DNA from: Streptomyces sp. SDr-06
GTDB lineage: Bacteria > Actinomycetota > Actinomycetes > Streptomycetales > Streptomycetaceae
NCBI RefSeq assembly: GCF_003324565.1
Contig: NZ_QOLA01000002.1
Coordinates: forward strand, 682,001 to 746,000
Length of the DNA stretch: 64,000 nucleotides
Reading direction: 5' to 3'
Made by a program: the position numbers and the translations under genes. This document shows, piece by piece, positions 8,725 through 17,292 of this stretch (positions are counted from its first letter, which is position 1; each line of letters starts with the position of its first letter). The notes below the pieces were generated by a model. That model saw only the letters and a program-made list of their open reading frames with translations. It was not told where the DNA came from and searched no databases.

Positions 8725-9621
8725 ATGCTGCTCCTCGACGATCTCCCCGAGACGCTGCTCGACCTCGCCGTACCGCACGAGGACATCAACGAACTGACCT
8801 CGCTGGCTGCCCGCTTCGCCGCCGAACCCGAGCTCGCCGAGCTCCTGGAGCGTTCGGCGCGGATCCTCGTCCACGACATCGGCGCGGTCGGCGTCCACCC
8901 CGAACTGCCCGCCCTGCCCGAGGGGTTGGGCGACCTCGAGCGCTGGTTCCCCGTGTACGTCGCGGTCGCCGCGCTGCCGCACGTCAGGGCCTACCACCGC
9001 GAGCGGGGCATCCCCGAGGACATCGCCCGCCGCACGCTCGCCGACCTCGGCCGGCACATCGCACTGCACCACCGGCGGCGCGGAATCGGCGGCCTCGCGG
9101 TGCCCGGCTGGCTGCGGCTGCACTTCCGGGGCGAGATCTACCAACTCGGCCGGCTCCAGTTCCAGCGCTCACGGCTCGGCGAGCGCACGAGCCGGGCCAT
9201 CGCGGCGGCCGGGCTCGACGTGGAACCCGGTGAACCCTGCCTGGACCTGCACATCCCGGACTACCAGGGCCCGTTGACGCCCGCCGCGTGCGCGGACTCC
9301 ATCGACCGGGCCAGGAGGTTCTTCGCCCGCCACTTCCCCGAGGAGCGCTACCGGATCGGCGCGTGCCACTCCTGGCTGCTCGACGACCAGCTGCGCGACC
9401 ACCTTCCCGAGCACTCCAACATCCTGGGCTTCCAAGACCTGTTCCGTACCGCCTACAAGGACGACGAGCCGTCCGACCGTGAACCCGTCGGCTTCGTCTT
9501 CGGCGACCCGGAGCTTCCCGTGGCGGGCCTTCCGCAGGACACCGCCGTCCAGCGCGCCGTCACCCGGCACCTCCTGGACGGCGGCCACTGGTATCTGGGC
9601 CACGGCTGGTTCGAGCTGTAG
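8725..9621 (+). CDS. Acyltransferase domain-containing protein (GNAT-related, uncharacterised)
   Basis: A 298-residue soluble protein with the arrangement of streptomycete 'acyltransferase domain-containing' proteins: an N-terminal helical domain (about 1-150) and a C-terminal GNAT-like part with ECLDLHIPDYQGPL-type residues, RARRFFARHFPEERYRIGACHSWLLDD and GFVFGDPELPVAGLPQDTAVQRA. The substrate is unknown. The ATG at 8725 is 7 bases after TAGGGT (8712-8717) with no Shine-Dalgarno, so a leaderless start is likely; GTG at 8716 is an in-frame alternative adding three residues. The name rests on remembered resemblance, not on a motif that proves catalysis. Confidence 0.65.
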   Translation: MLLLDDLPETLLDLAVPHEDINELTSLAARFAAEPELAELLERSARILVHDIGAVGVHPELPALPEGLGDLERWFPVYVAVAALPHVRAYHRERGIPEDIARRTLADLGRHIALHHRRRGIGGLAVPGWLRLHFRGEIYQLGRLQFQRSRLGERTSRAIAAAGLDVEPGEPCLDLHIPDYQGPLTPAACADSIDRARRFFARHFPEERYRIGACHSWLLDDQLRDHLPEHSNILGFQDLFRTAYKDDEPSDREPVGFVFGDPELPVAGLPQDTAVQRAVTRHLLDGGHWYLGHGWFEL

Positions 9622-9653
9622 GCGCGGCAGGGGCACCGTCGGCGGAAGGCGGC

Positions 9654-10016
9654 TCAGTGCACGAAGCTGAAGCTGCGCCAGGGCGCGGCCTTCGGCGCGA
9701 CGTTGTTGGTGAGCCTGCTGCCGATGTACGTGGTGTCCTTGCCGGTGCAGTCGGGCGTCCTGTACATGACCATGTCGACCAGCGTGTTGTTGGAGAGCCC
9801 GGTCGTACCGGACGGGGGGAGCCGGTGGCAGCCTCTCACCTTCGGGCTGGTCAGGGTGACGGTCGTCTCGGGACCGATCGAGTAGGAGATGGTGCCGATC
9901 GCCGTCCGCCCGAGGCTGGAGCAGGCCGTGGTGGCGAGGGCGAGCAGCGCGGCACCGGCGGCGATCCGCGTCCGGCGACGGCGGCGGGCGGGGGACTGGG
10001 ACGCGGGCACGGACAT
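9654..10016 (-). CDS. Putative lipoprotein, unknown function
   Basis: A 120-residue exported protein. The N-terminus has an Arg-rich stretch, a hydrophobic core (IAAGAALLALATTAC) and a cysteine at about residue 32 that could be lipidated, although the lipobox ATTAC lacks the usual Leu at -3. The mature part is small and contains two further cysteines (VRGCHRL, TPDCTGK) that may form a disulfide. ATG at 10014-10016 follows a weak GAGGA. Function unknown. It is tail-to-tail with the acyltransferase gene and divergent from the secreted lipase operon. Confidence 0.65.
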   Translation of the reverse strand: MSVPASQSPARRRRRTRIAAGAALLALATTACSSLGRTAIGTISYSIGPETTVTLTSPKVRGCHRLPPSGTTGLSNNTLVDMVMYRTPDCTGKDTTYIGSRLTNNVAPKAAPWRSFSFVH

Positions 10017-10158
10017 GAGCGGTCCTCGTCTGTACGGCATGGCTGCGGCGGTCAGTGTGGTCAGCCTGCCCCCTGACCGCCCTCCCGGCATCCGGTGTGC
10101 GCCGTGGATAGCCCGGCCGGGCGACAGAGTGCCGAAGCCCCACAGTTCCTTTTCCTCT

Positions 10159-10175
10159 TGTGTGGCGCGCACACA
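10159..10175. repeat. 17-bp inverted repeat, possible operator
   Basis: TGTGTG-GCGCG-CACACA is a perfect 6+6 inverted repeat around a 5-base centre, 114 bases before the lipase start in the divergent intergenic region. Size and placement suit a regulator-binding site for either gene. No regulator is encoded nearby. Confidence 0.4.
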
Positions 10176-10239
10176 TCACCGCGTCGGCCGTGTGCTGCCT
10201 AGCGTCTACGCGGACGGGGGCAGGGCGTCCGCGTTCGCC

Positions 10240-10269
10240 GAGACAAGGCGAGACAAGGCGAGACAAAGG
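10240..10269 (+). repeat. Three tandem 10-bp repeats before the lipase gene
   Basis: GAGACAAGGC occurs twice in tandem (10240-10249, 10250-10259) and a third time as GAGACAAAGG (10260-10269), ending 3 bases before the lipase ATG. The last copy leads into the ribosome-binding region (AAAGGGGG). Confidence 0.8.
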
Positions 10270-10272
10270 GGG

Positions 10273-11583
10273 ATGAGCGTGCGCTACGGACAGCGGGCCG
10301 GATGGGGAGTGGTCGGCGCCGTCACGGCCGTGCTCGCGGGGCTGCTCGGCGCGGGCGGCACCGCGAGCGCCGCGGGGGCCACCGCCTACCCCTCCTACCT
10401 CTCGGTCGAGGCGAGCTACGGCGCCGGGACGGTGACCAACGGCTGGGAGAAGGTCGAGCGCTTCCGTGACACCACCGCCGGATTCGCGGCGGGCGCCGCC
10501 GAGGGCTATCCGCCGGACGGCCGCGGTGACCAGGACGGCGTGCGCGTGACGTACTTCGGCGGCGTCTCGCGGCCGGGCTCCGACCGGTTCCTGCTGTACT
10601 CGGCGCCCGGCTGGAACACCGGCGCCCAGAGCGTTCCCGTGCTGCTCGTGCACGGCGCCAACGACACCGCCGACCGGGCCTGGGCCAATCCGGGGGAGTC
10701 CGGCGGCTACGGCTGCGGCGCGCTGTCCTGCCCCTCCACCGGCCTGATGCAGTACCTGTCGGCGCGCGGCCGGCGCGTCTTCGCCATCGGCTTCGCCCAC
10801 AAGCAGGGCGACAACCTCATGCAGGCGCAGGCCGTGGGGGACGCCGTCGCCGCCATCAAGGCCAAGCTGGGCGTCGCCAAGGTCGACCTGGTGGGCTGGA
10901 GCAAGGGCGAGATGTCGACCCGCGCCTATGTGTCGTCGGTGAAGCCGTCCTGGGGGCGGGCCTACGCAGGTGACGTACGGAAACTGATCACGCTGGGCGG
11001 CCCCAACGGCGGCTACGACTACCCCTACGCGCACGGCTGGGCGCACGACTTCTCCATCTGGCCGGAGTGTGGCGGCAAGATCAACGCGCCGTCGCCGCAC
11101 TCCCGGATGACCTGCTACGGCACGTACACCGCGCACCCCGAGTTCTCCATGACGCCGTCCGGCGGCTACGACGACTACCCCGGGCAGCGCCAGATGCTGG
11201 CCCGCTGGGACGGGGTGTACGGCGTCGACCAGTCCGCCCAGGACTGGTACACGACCTACTACGGAGGCCAGGGCTTCTCCACCGCGGGGGACGGCATCCA
11301 GTCGGCCGTGGACGCCGGTTCGCTGGTTACGCCGTTGCGGCGCGCCGGGGTCCCCTCCTCCGTCACCGCCTATCTGCTGGCGGGAGGCTCGCCGAACGTC
11401 GTGGGCATCTACAACGAGAACCGGGGCCCCAGCGACGGAGTCGTCTTCGTGTCCAGCGCGCTCGACACCACCGGATTCGCCACCGTGGGCGGCACGGCCA
11501 CCGTGGCCGGCGCCAACCATCTCGAACTCGGCTGGGACAGCACGTCCGCCGCCCAGGTCGCCGCCTGGCTCGCACTCCCGTGA
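10273..11583 (+). CDS. Secreted lipase (class 2 type alpha/beta hydrolase)
   Basis: A 436-residue exported esterase or lipase. A Sec signal peptide (Arg near the start, hydrophobic core to about residue 33, cleavage after TASA) precedes the mature enzyme. VPVLLVHGANDT carries the oxyanion HG; the nucleophile elbow is GWSKG with Ser at about residue 210; ITLGGPNGG follows; a late GANHLELGW offers the catalytic His. The pattern best fits Lipase_2. It is the first gene of a tight three-hydrolase operon (10 bases to the next start). ATG 10273 follows AAAGGGGG. Three short direct repeats and an upstream inverted repeat suggest specific control. Confidence 0.8.
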   Translation: MSVRYGQRAGWGVVGAVTAVLAGLLGAGGTASAAGATAYPSYLSVEASYGAGTVTNGWEKVERFRDTTAGFAAGAAEGYPPDGRGDQDGVRVTYFGGVSRPGSDRFLLYSAPGWNTGAQSVPVLLVHGANDTADRAWANPGESGGYGCGALSCPSTGLMQYLSARGRRVFAIGFAHKQGDNLMQAQAVGDAVAAIKAKLGVAKVDLVGWSKGEMSTRAYVSSVKPSWGRAYAGDVRKLITLGGPNGGYDYPYAHGWAHDFSIWPECGGKINAPSPHSRMTCYGTYTAHPEFSMTPSGGYDDYPGQRQMLARWDGVYGVDQSAQDWYTTYYGGQGFSTAGDGIQSAVDAGSLVTPLRRAGVPSSVTAYLLAGGSPNVVGIYNENRGPSDGVVFVSSALDTTGFATVGGTATVAGANHLELGWDSTSAAQVAAWLALP

Positions 11584-11593
11584 GGACCCCCCG

Positions 11594-12643
11594 ATGCGCA
11601 CCCTGACCACCCGGCGGGTCCCCACCGCCCGCCTCACCCAGCAGATCCTCCAGGTGACCCCGGACCCCGAGGGCTCCGCGGAGACCGTAGTCTTCGTCCA
11701 CGGCAACGTCTCGTCCTCGGTGTTCTGGCGCGACACCCTGCTCGAACTGCCCGAGCGTTACCGCCCGTTGGCGGTCGATCTGCGCGGCTTCGGCGGCACC
11801 GACCCGCTGCCGGTCGACGCGACCCGGGGCCTGCGCGACTACGCGGACGACCTCGCGGCACTGCTCGACACCCTGCATGTGGACCGCGCACATCTGGTGG
11901 GCTGGTCCATGGGGGGAGGCGTGGTGCTGCAGTATCTGCGGGACCGGCCGACGGCCGTCCGCTCCGTCACCCTGGTCAACCCGGTCTCGCCGTACGGCTT
12001 CGGCGGCACCCACGGCGCGGACGGGCGGCTCAACTCGCCCGACGGGGCCGGCTCCGGCGGCGGCACCGCCCACCCCGACTTCGTACGGCTCCTCCGGGAG
12101 GGCGACCGGGGCGAGGACTCCCCGCTCTCGCCCCGGCACGTCCTCGCGACCTGCTACGTCAAGCCTCCGGTGCGCCCGGCCCGCGAGGACGAATTGGTCG
12201 CGTCGATGCTGACGACCCATGTGGGCGACGACCACTATCCGGGCGACAGCCGTGTCTGCGACACCTGGCCGGGCGTGGCCCCCGGCACCCGGGGCGTGCT
12301 CAACTGCCTCGCCCCGACGCACTTCCGCCTCGACGACCTGCACACCCTGCCCGTCCTGCCGCCGGTGACCTGGATCCGGGGCGAGGAGGACGTCATCGTC
12401 TCCGACACCTCGCTGTTCGACCTCGCCCATCTCGGCGCGCTCGGCGCGGTGCCGGGCTGGGACGGCACCGAGGCCCAGCCGATGCTCGCCCAGACCCGCC
12501 ACGCGCTGGGCCTTTACGCCCGGGCCGGCGGCAGGGTACGAGAGATTGCGGTGCCCGGAGCCGGGCATGCGGTCCATGTCGAACGTCCCGAGGAGTTCGG
12601 CGCGGCACTGCTCGCCACCCTGTCGGAAGGCGCACGAACCTGA
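11594..12643 (+). CDS. Alpha/beta hydrolase
   Basis: A 349-residue cytoplasmic alpha/beta hydrolase; substrate unknown. VVFVHGNVSSS supplies the oxyanion-hole HGN motif, GWSMGG the nucleophile Ser at about residue 105, and GAGHAVHVERPEEF the catalytic His near the C-terminus. A long cap region (about 140-270) contains a conserved-looking SPYGFGGTHG segment. It starts 10 bases after the secreted lipase and its TGA overlaps the ATG of the next gene by one base, so all three hydrolases are co-transcribed. A serial ester breakdown (extracellular lipase, then two intracellular esterases) is a reasonable inference. Confidence 0.85.
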   Translation: MRTLTTRRVPTARLTQQILQVTPDPEGSAETVVFVHGNVSSSVFWRDTLLELPERYRPLAVDLRGFGGTDPLPVDATRGLRDYADDLAALLDTLHVDRAHLVGWSMGGGVVLQYLRDRPTAVRSVTLVNPVSPYGFGGTHGADGRLNSPDGAGSGGGTAHPDFVRLLREGDRGEDSPLSPRHVLATCYVKPPVRPAREDELVASMLTTHVGDDHYPGDSRVCDTWPGVAPGTRGVLNCLAPTHFRLDDLHTLPVLPPVTWIRGEEDVIVSDTSLFDLAHLGALGAVPGWDGTEAQPMLAQTRHALGLYARAGGRVREIAVPGAGHAVHVERPEEFGAALLATLSEGART

Positions 12644-14097
12644 TGGAACCCATCCGCACGACCCACCAGGGCGCGGTCCGAGGACGACTCGTCGCCGAGG
12701 ACGTGGCCGCCTTCCTCGGCATCCCGTACGCCGCGCCCCCCTTCGGGGAGGCGCGCTTCCACGCGCCGGGACCGGCCGCCCCCTGGGACGGCGTGCGCGA
12801 CGCGCTCTCCTGTGGGGCGAGTGTGCCCAGAGCCCGCTACGCGCCGCCCTTCGACGTGCTCATCCCCGACGAGGCCCCCCAGGGCGAGGACTGCCTCAAC
12901 CTCAACGTCTGGACCCCGCACCCGGCGCCCGGCGGCGGCCTCCCGGTGATGGTGTGGATCCACGGCGGGGCCTTCGCCAACGGCTCCGGATCGGTGTCCG
13001 CGTACGACGGAAGCGCCTTCGCCCGCGACGGCGTGGTGTACGTGAGCATCAACTACCGGCTCGGCGCCGACGGCTTCCTGAGGCTGCCCGACCGGCCGGA
13101 CAACCGCGGACTGCTCGATCAGATCGCCGCCCTGGAGTGGGTCCGCGACAACATCGAGGCGTTCGGCGGCGACCCCGGGCAGGTGACCGTCTTCGGCGAG
13201 TCGGCGGGCGCCATGAGCATCGGCGCGCTGCTGTCCATGCCCCGCGCCAGGGGCCTGTTCCGGCGCGCGATCCTGCAGAGCGGCGCCGCCCACCACTTCC
13301 TGCGGCCCGCCTCCGCCGAACTGATCACGGCCAGGCTCGCCGAGAAGCTCGGCATCGGCGCGACGGCGGAGGAGTTCGCCGCCGTCCCCCTCGACACACT
13401 GCTGCCCGCGCAGGCGGAGCTGCGGGGCGAGATCGGGGCCCGCCCCGATCCGGCCGTGTGGGGCGAGGCGGCGCTCAACATGATGCCGTTCGAGCCCGTC
13501 CTCGACGAACTGCCGCTGCCGGGCGCGGACTGCGGGGTGCAGTTCCTGACCGGCAGCAACCGCGAGGAGTACCGCCTGTTCCTGGTGCCCACCGAGCGCC
13601 TCGACGTGCTGCCGCAGGCCAAGCTGCGCACCGCGACGGCGGCGTACGGCCTCGACCCGGACAAGGCGCTGCCCGTGTACGCGGAGCGCCGCCCCGGCGC
13701 CGTGCCCGGCGAACTGTTCGACGCGGTCACCACCGACTGGTTCTACCGGATCCCCGCCCTGCGCGTCGCCGAGTCGGTGCCGGGCTCCTATGTGTACGAG
13801 TTCGCCCGGCGCTCCCCGGCCCTCGGCGGCCGGCTCGGCGCCTGCCACGCGTCCGAGCTCGCCTACGTCTTCGACCGGCTCGACGACCCGACGTACGCGC
13901 CGATGCTCGGCGAGCGGCCCCCGCAGTCCCTCGCCGACGCGATGCACGGTGCCTGGGTGGACTTCGCGAAGACCGGCGACCCGGGCTGGGCGCCCTACGA
14001 CCGTCAGACGCGCGCCACCATGGTCTTCGACACCGTCCCCAGCGTGGAAAATGATCTTCGCGGCGAGGAACGTGCCTTGTGGGAGGGGGTGCGCTGA
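12643..14097 (+). CDS. Type B carboxylesterase
   Basis: A 484-residue carboxylesterase/lipase of the COesterase family. GIPYAAPPFG, EDCLNLNVWTP (the family's second signature) and VMVWIHGGAF (oxyanion hole) lead to the nucleophile in FGESAGA, Ser at about residue 187. The acid is probably the Glu in TGSNREEY and the His lies in GACHASELAYVF. Slightly short for the family but complete. It overlaps the preceding hydrolase by one base (TGATG). No signal peptide, so it should act inside the cell on acyl esters. Confidence 0.9.
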   Translation: MEPIRTTHQGAVRGRLVAEDVAAFLGIPYAAPPFGEARFHAPGPAAPWDGVRDALSCGASVPRARYAPPFDVLIPDEAPQGEDCLNLNVWTPHPAPGGGLPVMVWIHGGAFANGSGSVSAYDGSAFARDGVVYVSINYRLGADGFLRLPDRPDNRGLLDQIAALEWVRDNIEAFGGDPGQVTVFGESAGAMSIGALLSMPRARGLFRRAILQSGAAHHFLRPASAELITARLAEKLGIGATAEEFAAVPLDTLLPAQAELRGEIGARPDPAVWGEAALNMMPFEPVLDELPLPGADCGVQFLTGSNREEYRLFLVPTERLDVLPQAKLRTATAAYGLDPDKALPVYAERRPGAVPGELFDAVTTDWFYRIPALRVAESVPGSYVYEFARRSPALGGRLGACHASELAYVFDRLDDPTYAPMLGERPPQSLADAMHGAWVDFAKTGDPGWAPYDRQTRATMVFDTVPSVENDLRGEERALWEGVR

Positions 14098-14111
14098 GGT
14101 CGCGCGGCCCA

Positions 14112-14134
14112 TTGTCAGACCTCGCCCGTAAGGT
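14112..14134 (+). promoter_or_regulatory. PafBC/RecA-independent DNA-damage promoter before SNF2 gene
   Basis: TTGTCAGAC (14112-14120), 8 bases, TAAGGT (14129-14134). It fits TTGTC(A/G)-N12-TAnnnT. A start near 14141 would leave a leader of about 55 nt with a strong GGGAGGTGA ribosome-binding site before ATG 14197. Confidence 0.65.
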
Positions 14135-14196
14135 CGTAGATCAGTCGCGGACCACGCGACGATCCTGACCCGCGGACGAAGGGAGGTGACCGGCCG

Positions 14197-17100
14197 ATGG
14201 ACCAGCCGACACCTGTGCGCCACCCCGGGCGGGGGCCGGTTGTCTCGCCGGACGCCGGGCCCGCCTGGCGCGAGCGGCCCGCCCCCGTCTTCGGGGCGCC
14301 CGCCCTCCGCGGCGCTCTCGCGTCTTCCCCCGAAGCCGGTACGGCGCCGGAGCCGGCACCCTCGCGGTGGCCAGACGTGTCGGCGGCCGCCGTGTTCCTG
14401 CCCGCCGGTCTGCCGCGCGACGGGAAGGTCGCCTTCTGGGATCCGGGCCAGGGGCCGGTGCCCCAGGGGCCGCCCGGGGCCGAGGTCACGGAGCTGACCA
14501 TGGTGCGCCGCCACGGCGCGGGCGCCCGCAGCCGCAAGGTCGCCGCCCTCCTCGTGCCGGTCGCCGAAGCACTCCCGATCCTGGTCAGAGCCCGCCGCCA
14601 CCCCGCCGCCCATCCGGCGGCCGCCTGCTGGGGCGCCGCCGCGCTGCACGCCCTGCACCTCCTCGCGCGCGGCAGGCTGCTGCCCGGCCTCACCGCCACC
14701 CAGCACGACGCCTGGCGCGCCGGACCGCTGGACGCCGACGACATCGCCCAGCTGCGCGCCATCGCCGCCGCCATGCCGTACGAGGCGTACGGCGTCCCCG
14801 TCCCGGGCCGCGGCGCACTGCGGCTGCCCGAGCCCGAGGCCCTGGTCCGGGCGTTCCTCGACGCCGTCGCCGACACCCTGCCGCGCACCCCGGCCGCCGC
14901 CCACGCGGCGGGCGCGCCCTTCGCCGCGGCCGCCGCCCAGCACCTGCCCGCCGCCCGAGCCTGGGCAGCGGAGGCGGCCGCGGGCATGGACGCGGGCGTA
15001 CGGGTCTCGTTGCGCCTGGACCTCTCCGGATACGAGCTGTTCGACACCGCGTCCGAAGAGGAGGGCGAGGCGCGGCGCGCGGGCTCGGCGATCGTCCAGG
15101 TGCACAGCCTGGCCGACCCCACCCTGGTCGTCGACGCCGGGCGCCTGTGGTCGGACGGCGACACCGAAAGCGGGGCCGCCACGGAGAGCGGGGCCGGACG
15201 GCGCCGGGGACGAGCGTCGGCGGGCGATCCCGCAGCGGGCGGCACGGTCACGGCAGCGGCCGCCACCTCAACAGCCGCCAATGGAAGCGGGGTTGAAGCC
15301 TTCGGCCCGCGCGCGCGGATCGACGCGCTGCTCGCCCTGCGCCGCGCCGCGCGCGTCTGGCCGCCACTCGGGCTGCTCCTGGAGCGCAGTGTCCCGGACG
15401 TCCTGCCGCTCACCGAGGCCGAGTTGTACGAACTGCTCGGCGAGGCGTCGGCGCGGCTGGCCGCGGCGGGCATCGCCGTCCACTGGCCGCGCGAGCTGGC
15501 CCGCACCCTCAGCGCCACCGCCGTGGTACGGCCCGCGCCCGGCTCCGCGACGGACGGCACATCGTTCTTCGACGCCGAGGAACTCCTCACCTTCAACTGG
15601 CAGTTGGCCCTCGGCGGCGAACCGCTCAGCGACGCCGAGATGGACGCGCTCGCCGAGGCCCACCGCCCGATCGTGCGGCTGCGCGACCAGTGGGTGGTGG
15701 CCGACCCCGAGCTCGTGCGCAAGGCGAGAAAGCGCGACCTGGGCCTGCTCGACCCCGTGGACGCGCTGTCCGTCGCGCTCACCGGCACCGCGGAGGTCGA
15801 CGGCGAGACGGTCGAGGCCGTCCCGGCTGGAGCGCTCGCGGTGCTCCGCGACCGGCTCCTGGAGGGACCCGCCACGGCCGAACAGCCGCCGGGCCTCGAC
15901 GCGACCCTGCGCGACTACCAACTGCGCGGCCTCGCCTGGCTGGAGCTGATGACCTCGATGGGCCTCGGCGGCTGCCTCGCCGACGACATGGGTCTCGGCA
16001 AGACCATCACCGTGATCGCCCTGCACCTGCGCCGGGCCCGCACCGAGCCCACCCTCGTGGTCTGCCCGGCCTCGCTGCTCGGCAACTGGCAGCGCGAGAT
16101 CGCCCGGTTCGCGCCGGGCGTCCCGGTGCGCCGCTTCCACGGCAGCAGCCGCAGCCTCGCGGGCTGCGAAGGCGGCTTCGTCCTCACCACGTACGGCACG
16201 ATGCGCGGCAGCGCGCCCCAACTGGCCGCACACAGCTGGAACATGGTGGTCGCCGACGAGGCGCAGCACGTCAAGAACCCGTTCTCGGTGACCGCCAAGG
16301 CGCTGCGCACCATCCCGGCCCCCGCCAGGATCGCGCTCACCGGCACCCCGGTGGAGAACAACCTCTCCGAGCTGTGGGCGCTGCTCGACTGGACGACGCC
16401 CGGGCTGCTCGGCCCCCTGAAGGCGTTCCGGTCCCGGCACGCCCGGCTGGTGGAGAACGGCGAGGACGAGGACGCCGCCGTGCGCCTGTCGCGCCTGGTC
16501 CGCCCCTTCCTCCTGCGCAGGAAGAAGTCCGACCCGGGGATCGTGCCCGAGCTGCCTCCCAAGACGGAGACCGACCACCCCGTGCCGCTCACCCGTGAAC
16601 AGGCCTCCCTCTACGAGGCGGTGGTCCGCGAGGTGATGGCGGCCGTCGAGGCCTCCGAGGGCATCGCCCGCCGCGCCCAGATCATGAAGCTGCTCACCGC
16701 CCTGAAGCAGATCTGCAACCACCCCGCGCAGTACCTCAAGGAGGAGTCGCCACGGCTGCCGGCGCGCTCGGGGAAGCTGGCCCTGCTCGACGAACTCGTG
16801 GACACCATCCTCAGCGAGGACGGCTCGGTGCTCGTCTTCACCCAGTACGTCGCCATGGCCCGCCTGCTCTCCAGCCATCTCACCGCCCGCGGTGTGCCCT
16901 CCCAACTGCTGCACGGGGGAACGCCGGTGAGCGAGCGGGACCGGCTGGTCGACGCCTTCCAGAGCGGTGAGGTGCCCGTGTTCATCCTCTCCCTCAAGGC
17001 CGCGGGCACCGGCCTCAACCTCACCCGCGCGGGCCATGTCATCCACTACGACCGTTGGTGGAACCCGGCCGTGGAGGAGCAGGCCACCGACCGCGCCTAC

Positions 17101-17292
17101 CGCATCGGACAGACCCAGCCGGTCCAGGTCCACCGCCTGATCGCGGAGGGCACCGTGGAGGACCGCATCGCCGACATGCTGGAACAGAAACGCCGGCTGG
17201 CCGAAGCGGTCCTCGGCTCCGGAGAGAGCGCCCTGACCGAACTCACCGACCGTGAACTGGCGGACCTGATCTCCCTGCGGAGGGCCTCATGA
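14197..17292 (+). CDS. SNF2/RapA-type DEAD/DEAH helicase
   Basis: A 1031-residue SNF2-family ATPase, expected to translocate on double-stranded DNA and remodel bound proteins. The N-terminal 550 residues are a streptomycete-specific, Ala-rich region with a low-complexity stretch near 320-365 (DUF3670-like helicase-associated part). The ATPase core follows: DDMGLGKT with Lys at about 602, VVADEAQHVKN (DEAQ box) at about 684-694, LTGTPVENN, then the second RecA lobe with VFTQYVAM, ILSLKAAGTGLNL and DRWWNPAVEEQATDRAYRIGQ. The ATG at 14197 has GGGAGGTGA upstream and a PafBC-type promoter at 14112. Its stop overlaps the start of the SWIM zinc-finger gene (ATGA), so the two proteins probably work together. 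Confidence 0.93.
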   Translation: MDQPTPVRHPGRGPVVSPDAGPAWRERPAPVFGAPALRGALASSPEAGTAPEPAPSRWPDVSAAAVFLPAGLPRDGKVAFWDPGQGPVPQGPPGAEVTELTMVRRHGAGARSRKVAALLVPVAEALPILVRARRHPAAHPAAACWGAAALHALHLLARGRLLPGLTATQHDAWRAGPLDADDIAQLRAIAAAMPYEAYGVPVPGRGALRLPEPEALVRAFLDAVADTLPRTPAAAHAAGAPFAAAAAQHLPAARAWAAEAAAGMDAGVRVSLRLDLSGYELFDTASEEEGEARRAGSAIVQVHSLADPTLVVDAGRLWSDGDTESGAATESGAGRRRGRASAGDPAAGGTVTAAAATSTAANGSGVEAFGPRARIDALLALRRAARVWPPLGLLLERSVPDVLPLTEAELYELLGEASARLAAAGIAVHWPRELARTLSATAVVRPAPGSATDGTSFFDAEELLTFNWQLALGGEPLSDAEMDALAEAHRPIVRLRDQWVVADPELVRKARKRDLGLLDPVDALSVALTGTAEVDGETVEAVPAGALAVLRDRLLEGPATAEQPPGLDATLRDYQLRGLAWLELMTSMGLGGCLADDMGLGKTITVIALHLRRARTEPTLVVCPASLLGNWQREIARFAPGVPVRRFHGSSRSLAGCEGGFVLTTYGTMRGSAPQLAAHSWNMVVADEAQHVKNPFSVTAKALRTIPAPARIALTGTPVENNLSELWALLDWTTPGLLGPLKAFRSRHARLVENGEDEDAAVRLSRLVRPFLLRRKKSDPGIVPELPPKTETDHPVPLTREQASLYEAVVREVMAAVEASEGIARRAQIMKLLTALKQICNHPAQYLKEESPRLPARSGKLALLDELVDTILSEDGSVLVFTQYVAMARLLSSHLTARGVPSQLLHGGTPVSERDRLVDAFQSGEVPVFILSLKAAGTGLNLTRAGHVIHYDRWWNPAVEEQATDRAYRIGQTQPVQVHRLIAEGTVEDRIADMLEQKRRLAEAVLGSGESALTELTDRELADLISLRRAS

